DNA of 13,785 bases from NCBI GenBank assembly GCA_020629735.1, contig JAHDCT010000013.1:1-13785 (forward strand), given 5' to 3'. Source of the DNA: a bacterium. Lineage in GTDB: Bacteria > Patescibacteriota > Gracilibacteria > Absconditabacterales > Absconditicoccaceae. Positions 1-6,620 of the stretch are shown in pieces. The notes under the pieces were generated by a model. It searched no databases and was not told where the DNA came from. It saw only the letters and a program-made list of their open reading frames with translations. Numbering within the stretch: the first letter of the stretch is position 1; each line of letters begins with the position of its first letter. The position numbers were made by a program, and so were the translations under genes.

Positions 1-234
1 ATCAGCATCTAATTTCCCACAAGAACCACATGTTTTTGAAGAAAAGAAAACAGCAACTTTTTTATCTTCACTTTCAGCCTTAGCTAAAGCTGCATCAGAA
101 TAATCCATATATCAAGCGAGAGCAACAGCAGATCATGTGTCATTAGCAGCTGAGTCTCCTGAAGGAGCGCTACATCAAGTTAGAATAGCTCAAAAAGCAA
201 ACAAACTTACAACAATAAGAAGTAATTTTTTCAT
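1..234 (-). CDS. Thioredoxin-like lipoprotein, 5' part only (cut by window edge)
   Basis: Seventy-eight residues are visible and the gene runs off the left edge. The start MKKLLLIVVSLFAFGAILTGC is a lipoprotein signal peptide with lipobox L-T-G-C, predicting lipidation at Cys21 and attachment to the cell membrane, facing outward. A low-complexity Ser/Ala/Asp linker follows (about 22-40). The segment VAVFFSSKTCGSCGKLDAD (about 60-78) then matches the beta-strand and CxxC active site of the thioredoxin fold, with Cys69 and Cys72. The CGSC loop lacks the usual WCxxC tryptophan. Three glycines, including the lipobox Gly20, are UGA codons, so a standard-code annotation would miss the start. By family the role would be extracytoplasmic thiol-disulfide exchange; the partner is unknown because the C-terminal half is missing. 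It is the last of three minus-strand genes, 91 bases after the previous stop. Confidence 0.75.
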
Positions 235-301
235 ACGTATAAAGAAATAATAAAACAAAAATTTTCTTTCTAAGGAAATACATCCTTAACTAAAATAAGA
301 T

Positions 302-330
302 ATTATAATAAATGTGCACCCAATTCTACA
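302..330 (-). promoter_or_regulatory. Possible promoter of the thioredoxin-like lipoprotein gene
   Basis: On the minus strand a perfect TATAAT (302-307) lies 18 bases from a weak TTGTAG -35 (325-330) that overlaps the stop of the upstream gene. It would give a leader of roughly 60 bases. The -35 matches consensus poorly, so this is tentative. Confidence 0.3.
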
Positions 331-709
331 ATAAGAGCAGAATTATTCATACATATTCATCAGTTGGTTGAGGTGAGTATATATTCTGAGGCGGAGATCA
401 TGAGCTATTTATCACATAATGATCTAATAGCGAAAATGAATCAAAAGCTATATAATCAGAATTAACAAAAAAGTCACTCTTGACTGTCTTAACTATAGAA
501 AACGGCTCTATAAAAACTTCTCAATACACTCAATTATTTTTCTTCCAACATCACCACTTAGATTCGAATGTATCAAGTTTTTTGTCCTGACACACTAAAC
601 TAAAATCATCAACTCAAAACTGCTCAGGGGAAGTAGTCACCCAAGCTTTCACAATAAATTGCGAAAAAAATAAATAAACAAATAAAGAAAGAAGTGAAAG
701 TCATCTCAT
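326..709 (-). CDS. Exported hypothetical protein, 127 aa
   Basis: I do not recognise this protein. The start MRGLSLLSLFVYLFFSQ (residues 1-17), with a single Arg and a run of hydrophobics followed by FIVKA, looks like a signal peptide or N-terminal membrane anchor. The mature part is polar and rich in aromatic and acidic residues, with two cysteines (in LVCQD and KWGCWK). A Ser/Pro/Gln-rich stretch (SSGSPPQNIYSPQPTDEY) precedes a short hydrophobic tail, VGIILLLL, at the C-terminus, so it could be anchored at both ends. The reading frame contains several UGA glycine codons and ends at TAG. It starts 42 bases after the stop of the exonuclease gene on the same strand, so cotranscription is likely. 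An in-frame upstream TTG (737-739) is an alternative start; the ATG gives the better signal peptide. No clear ribosome binding site is visible. Confidence 0.6.
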
Positions 710-751
710 AAAGAGAAAACAAAAACGGATAAAGATCAAACAAAGATTACA

Positions 752-1480
752 CTATGAGGACATCAAAATAGTATCCGGCATTTCATGATATCTTCTTACC
801 ATCTTCAAGAGTAATTTAGCTGTTGCAATCACATCTTTCTCACAATACGCCTGAATCCTCTGCAAATCATTATCTTGTCGATACACTCTAGCAACTTCCT
901 CACCAGAAATATCATCTTTTGGAGTTTGAATATCCATAACACGACACAAAAGATCTAGTGAGACAAAACTTTTTCTATCTCAAAACTTCCAAAGATCCAT
1001 CGTATCTAGAAAGTTGATTTCTCGCGGTTTTTTTCCAACCACATCAATAATATTTGGCAAAATAAGACCATGAACGGTGGCTCTTCTACAAATATATGGA
1101 ACATCAAATTCTTTTATATTATGTCCAGATAATTTATGAAATGATTTATCATACTCATTATTTAATAGCTCAAAAAAATCAGTAAGGATTTTTTTCTCAT
1201 CATCTCAGGAAAAAGACTGTATAGAAAGAGCCTTTCTTCATTCTTCATCTTTAACAAACCTTCCCACCGAAATTACAATAATTTTACCATACTCAGCATA
1301 AATTCAACTACGATTTTCATACAGTTCACCTGCCGTCATAGAATCATCAGCTTTCGTCATATAAGAAGCTTTCTTCTCCCAAATTTTTTGAACATCAGTT
1401 TCTAAATCATAGAAACTAGAACACTGTGGAACACACTCAATATCAATAAAAAGAACATTTGATAATCTAAATTTTTCCAT
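752..1480 (-). CDS. Predicted 3'-5' exonuclease of the PolB-exonuclease-related family (PF10108 type), DEDDy
   Basis: The 242-residue product is a stand-alone 3'-5' exonuclease domain of the DnaQ/RNase H-like superfamily. Exo I is LFIDIE (Asp13, Glu15), Exo II is GHNIKEFD (Asn121, Asp126), and Exo III is YCEKD (Tyr212, Asp216), which gives the DEDDy arrangement with two-metal catalysis. Between them, DTMDLWKFGDRKSFVSLDLL and TPKDDISGEEVARVY match the conserved core of the family that Pfam calls the predicted PolB-related exonuclease (PF10108), and the length is typical. Glycines before IYAEYG and in SFSGDD and KFGDRK are UGA codons, which would split the gene into fragments under the standard code. 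The ATG at 1478-1480 starts right before the first strand; an in-frame TTG at 1513 is a weaker alternative. Family members are presumed to act in DNA repair or proofreading; the substrate here is inferred. Confidence 0.9.
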
Positions 1481-1743
1481 CAGAAGCAAAAATAAAGTAA
1501 AATCACTGTACAATCATCAATTACGTATATAAGAAGCAAAAAATAAATTTCAAGTAACTTACTCTAGCACATATAAATCAACAGATGCATAGACAAAAAA
1601 ATGCTTACATCTCCACAACATAAAATCATAAAACCTAAATGAAGTACAAGTCAAACAAAGAAAACTCTGATGGATTGCATTAGAGCAAAGCATTCATATA
1701 CATAACGACTATGTACTATTTTTAATTTCTACCGACTACATTA
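1481..1743. other. Divergent intergenic region
   Basis: This gap separates the minus-strand exonuclease group from the plus-strand ftsH group and must hold both promoters. The minus-strand promoter is listed separately. For ftsH the best plus-strand candidate is TTGCAT (1675-1680) and TATACA (1697-1702) with a 16-base spacer, which is weak. No tRNA or other structured RNA is recognisable. A 38-codon hydrophobic ORF on the minus strand (1564-1680) is not convincing. Confidence 0.5.
1526..1553 (-). promoter_or_regulatory. Likely promoter of the exonuclease gene
   Basis: The minus strand shows TTGAAA (1548-1553) and TATATA (1526-1531) separated by 16 bases, about 45 bases upstream of the exonuclease ATG. 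The match to a sigma70-type promoter is good but the region is very AT-rich. Confidence 0.45.
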
Positions 1744-2133
1744 ATGAAAAAAGGAATAAGTTTCTTCCTTATAGCAGCCCTATTTATTACCACATGACTA
1801 TGGTTTGTTAAAAATAGTTCCATTGGATCACAAGGAGAAGTCATTCAAAAGCAAAATGAAGAAATAAATCTCAATACATTCATAGAAAAATATGAAGCCA
1901 ATATCTATGAAAAGGTTGAGCTCTTAGACGCAACAAAATTAAAATGATACGAAGTACTCACATGAGAAATTAAACCAAACATTTTAGGAATAAAGGCTGA
2001 CAAAAAATATAAAATTCGAGAGACTAACAAACCAGTAGACACCTCATTACCTGAGTTATGATTTAAACTAAATGGTGACATACCAATCGAAGTAACTTAC
2101 GATGAAACTGGTTTTTCACGAAACTACTACTAG
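1744..2133 (+). CDS. ftsH: FtsH N-terminal part: first membrane helix and extracytoplasmic domain (frame separated from the ATPase part)
   Basis: This 129-codon frame encodes the start of an FtsH protease. MKKGISFFLIAALFITTGLW (1-20) is the first transmembrane helix, and about residues 30-122 form a small mixed alpha/beta domain like the periplasmic domain of FtsH. The frame ends at TAG (2131-2133), right where the second transmembrane helix should begin. That helix continues in the -1 frame directly downstream. The T-run at 2112-2116 is the likely junction: one extra T, or a -1 slip on TTT, gives DETGFFTKLLLEQILP and an intact 648-residue FtsH. The frameshift must lie between 2067 and 2133, because only there are both frames open. 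Glycines in TTGLWF, KLKGYEV and LTGEI are UGA codons. Either this is an indel in the assembly, a real mutation, or a frameshift that ribosomes make. Confidence 0.8.
2112..2116 (+). other. ftsH: T-run at the ftsH frame junction
   Basis: Five T's follow GG in codons GGT TTT TCA. A -1 slip moves the TTT pairing onto an identical TTT and then reads TTC ACG AAA, joining the N-terminal domain to the second membrane helix. Six T's in the genome would give the same protein with no slip. Confidence 0.6.
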
Positions 2134-2189
2134 AACAAATACTTCCAATTCTGTTCTTCTTAGGTCTTCTCATTCTCGTATTTAGATTT

Positions 2190-3689
2190 ATGTCTAAAGG
2201 AAGCTGATGATGACTCCCCTTTGGAACTAAAACATGAGTTCTAAGAACCAAAACTGATGTAGATACAAAATTCAAAGATGTAGCATGAATGGATGAAGTA
2301 AAAAATGAACTCATAGAAATTGTTGATTTTCTTAAAAATAGTAAGAAGTACAAAGATCTATGAGCAAAAATACCTAAGTGAGTACTTCTTTACGGACCTC
2401 CTGGTAGTGGAAAGACACTTCTTGCAAGAGCCGTTGCATGAGAAGCATGAGTACCTTTTTTCTCAGCATCATGAAGTGAATTTATGGAAATGCTTGTAGG
2501 TATGTGAGCTGCAAAAGTAAGAGAGTTATTTAAAAAAGCAAAAGCTGCACAACCAGCAATTATTTTCATCGATGAAATCGATTCAATTGGAAAGAAAAGA
2601 TGAGGTTGAGTAACTTGATGACATCAAGAACAGGAACAAACCTTAAATCAGATATTGACAGAAATGGACGGTTTTGATAAAGACAGCAATGTAGTAGTTA
2701 TTGCTGCGACTAACAGACCAGACACGTTAGACAGCGCTCTTCTAAGATCAGGAAGATTTGATAGAAAGGTAATGGTTGGTAGACCAACACTTGAAGAAAG
2801 AAAACTTATTCTTGAATACCATGCAAAACAGAAAAAATTTGGAAAAAAGATAGACTTCGATCCACTCTCAAGAAGAACAAGCGGAATGGTTGGTGCTGAT
2901 TTGGCAAACATTATCAATGAAGCAGCTTTAAAAGCAGCAAAAGATAATCGCAAAAAGATTGATGAAAAAGACTTAGAATATGCATTAGAAAAAATTGTTA
3001 TGTGACCAGAAAAGAAAATTAAAACACTAAAGGAGCAAGAAAGAAATATTGTAACCTACCATGAACTAGGTCATGCAGTAACAGCTTATTATCTAGAACA
3101 TGCAGATCCTGTTGAAAAAATTTCTATAGTAAGTAGAGGTCAAGCACTTTGAGTAACGCGAATGATGCCAGAAGAAGATAGCTACCTCAGCTCAAAAGTG
3201 AAATTCTTAGATGAAATGGTAACCTTACTCTGATGAAGAGCTGCTGAAGAAGTATTTTTCTGAAAAGGACACATCACAACGTGAGCAAGTAATGATTTTG
3301 AAAGAGTAACTAAAATTGCTCACAATATGATTCTTAAATATGGTATGGATGAAGACTTAGGAACGCTAGTTTACTACGATGCTGATAAAGGAGACTATAC
3401 CCCATTCAAGCCTTTCTCAGAAAAAACATCAGAGATCATAGATAAGAAAATAAGATGACTTGTAGAAGAAGCATATAAAAAAGCAATTGAACTCATAAAA
3501 GATAATAAAAAACTAATCGAAGCAATGGCAGAACTTCTTTTAGAAAAAGAATACATATCAAGAGATGAATTTGAAAAAATGATGAAAGAGCCAAAAAAGA
3601 TAAAGGAAAGAATAGAAGAGATAAAAAAACAAGATCAAAAAAGATCAGAAGAAAAGAAGGAAAGTAAAAAATCTAAAAAGAGCAAATAG
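2190..3689 (+). CDS. ftsH: ATP-dependent zinc metalloprotease FtsH, AAA+ and peptidase domains
   Basis: This frame carries the catalytic body of FtsH, a membrane-anchored hexameric AAA+ protease that extracts and degrades membrane and soluble proteins. It is open from 2067 and the second membrane helix, ILPILFFLGLLILVFRF, precedes the first ATG at 2190, so translation probably enters by frameshift rather than at that ATG. Walker A is GPPGSGKT (2394-2417), Walker B IIFIDEID (ends about 2582), and the second region of homology runs from VVVIAATNRP to GRFDR. The zinc site is HELGH (3060-3074; HEAGH is commoner), with a third ligand Asp in GASNDFER (3294-3296). In joined numbering, His440 to Asp518 is the same spacing as His414-Asp492 in E. 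coli FtsH. The Lys/Glu-rich tail is coiled-coil-like. UGA supplies glycines in KGVLLYG, AGEAGVPF and TGASND. It appears to lead the plus-strand gene cluster. Confidence 0.93.
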
Positions 3690-3747
3690 ACACTATAAAA
3701 AACATCAAAAAAATGAACTTTCAAAGTGACTTTACTCTCGTTAACAC

Positions 3748-4410
3748 ATGAGAATACAAGACATATACACAAAGTACAAAGTTCCTCCTCACTTACAACA
3801 ACACATGTATCGAGTTGCATGAATAGCAAAAAATATTTCTCAAAATCGAAATTGAAAAAAAATTAACCATAAAGCTATTTTCGAAACAGCACTTCTTCAT
3901 GACTTAGGAAATATTCTTAAATTCAATATGAGTCTCTATCCTGATTTCTGGGAACCAGAATGAGTAACATATCGAACACAGGTAAAAGAGTCATTTAAAA
4001 AATACTGAACAACAGAACACGAAGCTACGCTCAATATTGCTCAAGAAATCTGAACTAATAAAGAAAGTTTTTCTCTTCTAAAATGACTTATTACCTATCC
4101 ATCAAAAATAATTGATCCTCAAGAGAAACGAGAAATCAGAGTAGCTGACTATTGCGATGCTCGTGTTTGACCACACTGAGTAATGACCTTAGAAAAAAGA
4201 GTAGAAGATCTCATTGAAAGGAATATGAAAAACAAAGGATTACAAAGAAACGAAGCAGAAAGAATATCCAAAGAACGATATCAATCATGCAAAGATACAG
4301 AAAAAATAATTATGGAAAATTCATTGATATCACCAAAAAAAATATTTCAAAAAGAAGTGGATAATGTACTACAAGAAATGAAAGAGTATGCTTTATGAAC
4401 AACAAGTTAA
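3748..4410 (+). CDS. HD-domain metal-dependent phosphohydrolase (first of two), 220 aa
   Basis: An HD-superfamily protein. His19 (LQQHMYRVA) and the His51-Asp52 pair in ALLHDLGN are the first metal ligands. A later Asp in RVADYCDARVGPHG is a candidate for the last ligand. The region from MTLEKRVEDL onward is a charged helical tail with many Lys/Glu residues, ending GTTS before TAA. HD-domain enzymes hydrolyse phosphate esters, often of nucleotides, but the substrate cannot be read from the sequence. The frame needs UGA as glycine at seven or more places, for example RVAGIAK and KYGTTEH. The ATG at 3748 is chosen because it puts the conserved N-terminal helix in frame; an ATG at 3714 leads only to a short frame. 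It starts 58 bases after ftsH stops and its 3' end overlaps the next gene by 16 bases, which suggests coupled translation. Confidence 0.8.
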
Positions 4411-4976
4411 TGACTGTAGATCCATATAAAATTATAGAAAAATATTATACACCTGGCAGTTTGGCATATACCATACTTGTTGCACATTCAACAATGGTCT
4501 GCTCAAAAGCAACAACTATTGCTACACGTCGAAATAAGCTACACAAAGAGAATCAAGTTAATATTCAACTCGTACAAGAGTGAGCATTACTCCATGATAT
4601 TTGAATCTGTACAACTAAAACACCAGACATTGGTAATACATGAAACAAACCTTATCTCCATCATATTGTAGCATGATATGAAATACTCCTTAAAGAAGAG
4701 CTACCAAAACATGCTCGTATAGCTCTCACACATACGTGATGTTGAATACATCACAGCCAAATTAAAGAAAGAAAACTTCCTCTTAGTCTAGAATTAAACT
4801 ATCTTCCACAAAGTCTTGAAGAAAAAATAGTAAGCTATGCAGATCTTTTCTATACGAAACATCTTGAAAATTTATACGTAGAAAAGACACCAAAAAAAAT
4901 TAAAAAAGAACAACAGGTATTTTGATTAAGCCAGGTAGACACCTTTAACAAATGGCATAGTCTATTTGACTTATAA
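4395..4976 (+). CDS. HD-domain (HDIG) phosphohydrolase (second of two), 193 aa
   Basis: A second HD-superfamily hydrolase, not a close copy of its neighbour. His31 (LVAHSTMV) and His67-Asp68 in GALLHDIG give the first three metal ligands. KPYLHHIVAGYEIL and HARIALTHTGCGI supply further histidines in the places seen in a widespread family of uncharacterised HDIG proteins of about 190-200 residues. SLEEKIVSYADLFYTKH near residue 150 holds the conserved Asp of the last motif. Length and motif order fit that family throughout. UGA encodes glycine in QEGALLH, HDIGIC, VAGYEI and THTGCG. The ATG overlaps the end of the upstream HD gene by 16 bases in another frame, so the two are probably translationally coupled and expressed together. 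The substrate is unknown. Confidence 0.83.
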
Positions 4977-4993
4977 TTTCTCCATAACCACCT

Positions 4994-6529
4994 ATGAATC
5001 TTATTATAAAAGATGCAGTGCGACAAATACTCTGAAGACTTGCAAGTGCAATCTGATGATTTCTCGTTATCAAAATAATTACTCCATATTTAGGACCACT
5101 CAGATTTGGTGATTATAGCACAATTCTCAAGTATTTTGCTATTCGATCTGCTTTTGCAGACTTCGGTCTCTACGTCATAGCAATGAAACAACTATGAGAA
5201 ATTAAGAAAAAAATCTTTAAATGAAAACAAACAGTACAAGATTTAACTAAACTTGATACAAGCTTACTTTCAGAATATTATAACAAATTTGTCTCATCAA
5301 GACTATTTATGATATGTGTAGTATATGTAACTGCACTATTAATTGCTTACCTCATTCCAAGTTATACATCAAATCCGTATCTTGTACGAGGACTTCCATT
5401 ATGAATGATTTTTTCAGCAAGTTTCATGACTGCAGGTATTTTACAAATACCTCTCCAACTCTTCTGGAAAATGAAACACTTAAGCATAGCATTAATTCTT
5501 GCAAGAATAGTGCAACTTATAATTTTGGTACTAGGAGTATATGTACTCTATGCTTGAGTGGACTTTAACACAACAAGTCCTCACATATTTGCTTTTAATT
5601 GTATACTTGTATCAGTAATAGCAAGTTGAATTACTCAATGACTCTATGTATTTCTTATAGGGAGAAAATATCTGCCACTCAATTTCAATCGAGATTGGTC
5701 ATTCACGAAAAACATTATTACGGAGAATCGAAAATATGGATTAGCATACTATTTAAGCAGTTTTCATACATTAATTGTGTTAATTCTCATATCAGTGTTT
5801 TTTCCTACTTCAGAAGGATTCATCTTTGCTGGTATCTATTGATTAGCATTAAGCCTGATAGAAATTCTCTTAGTAATTCCTTCAGCGCTATGAAATAGCA
5901 TGTTACACGATATTTGAGAAATTGATCTAGAAAAGAAAAAAAATCGCTTCTGAGCACTTCTTTTCTTAGTAATACTTATATGATGATTTGTAATTGCAAA
6001 TTTCATTCTGTACTGACCTCATGTAATACACTTTCTTTGATGACCAGAATACCTCACAACTTCAGAAAAAATATGATCAGATTATATACTCCCCTTTCTC
6101 TGATGAGTTATCACATTAAGCTTCATAAAGCAAGTTTATAATTATCTATTTGTTAGTACAAAATTACACAATACACTCTTATGAATCAATTTATTTGGAG
6201 TAACTATCTGAGTTATAATATGAATTCCACTGCTCTTAAAATTTCAACTCCGGTGAGGGGTGATAACACAGGTTCTCCTTGAGCTATTATTTGTATTGTG
6301 AGCAATATATATAGCATTAAGGAACAATGTACTTCTCTCATTAAAAGACAAAATAACAAAAAAAATGTTATGAAAGTTACTCCTTTGTTGAGCACTCTTT
6401 GGAATTCGATACTATTTCTTCTCAATCTCTGTAAACAATTTTCTATGGATAGCAATTGCAGCAAACGTTAATCTACTTTGTATCTGCATACTTTTTGAAG
6501 ATATAAAACAAATTCTAAAAAAACTCTAA
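4994..6529 (+). CDS. Polysaccharide/lipid flippase-like membrane protein (MOP superfamily, Wzx/RfbX type), 511 aa
   Basis: A polytopic inner-membrane protein with about 12-14 hydrophobic segments spread along its length. The N-terminus RQILGRLASAIGGFLVIKII, followed by TPYLGPLRFGDYS and later FADFGLYVIAMKQ, matches the start of the Wzx/RfbX polysaccharide-biosynthesis flippases, which move lipid-linked glycans across the membrane. The length, 511 residues, is usual for the family. The last third has several more membrane segments and ends with a short basic tail, KQILKKL. Many of its glycines are UGA, for example both in the IGGF segment. It follows the HD gene by 17 bases, and a strong terminator lies about 30 bases after its TAA, so it is probably the last gene of the ftsH-led cluster. 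The glycan moved is unknown, and no glycosyltransferase genes lie nearby. A related MOP transporter (MurJ- or MATE-like) is less likely. Confidence 0.82.
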
Positions 6530-6560
6530 TTATCTCACAATTTAATTAAATAATAAAACA

Positions 6561-6590
6561 AAAAATGACACATTCGCTGTGTCATTTTTT
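6561..6590. terminator. Bidirectional intrinsic terminator between convergent genes
   Basis: Stem TGACACA (6566-6572) and TGTGTCA (6578-6584) encloses a five-base loop. Five A's precede it and six T's follow, so it works on both strands. It would end the flippase transcript from the left and the repeat-protein transcript from the right, whose stop is at 6621. Confidence 0.88.
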
Positions 6591-6620
6591 AACAAATAAT
6601 ATATGAGGTAGAACAGGTAT

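Noticed and set aside
1564..1680. 38-codon hydrophobic minus-strand ORF in the divergent intergenic region
   Set aside because: It has no ribosome binding site or recognisable pattern, and AT-rich DNA with only two stop codons gives such ORFs by chance.
2190..2192. ATG at 2190 as the true start of a separate soluble FtsH-like ATPase
   Set aside because: The sequence just upstream in the same frame encodes the expected second membrane helix, and no ribosome binding site precedes this ATG.
2063..2953. Minus-strand open frames opposite ftsH
   Set aside because: They lie wholly inside the well-conserved FtsH AAA+ and membrane region on the other strand.
3714..3833. Short plus-strand frame starting at the ATG just after ftsH
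   Set aside because: It ends at TAG after about 40 codons and overlaps the HD-domain gene, whose conserved N-terminus is in another frame.
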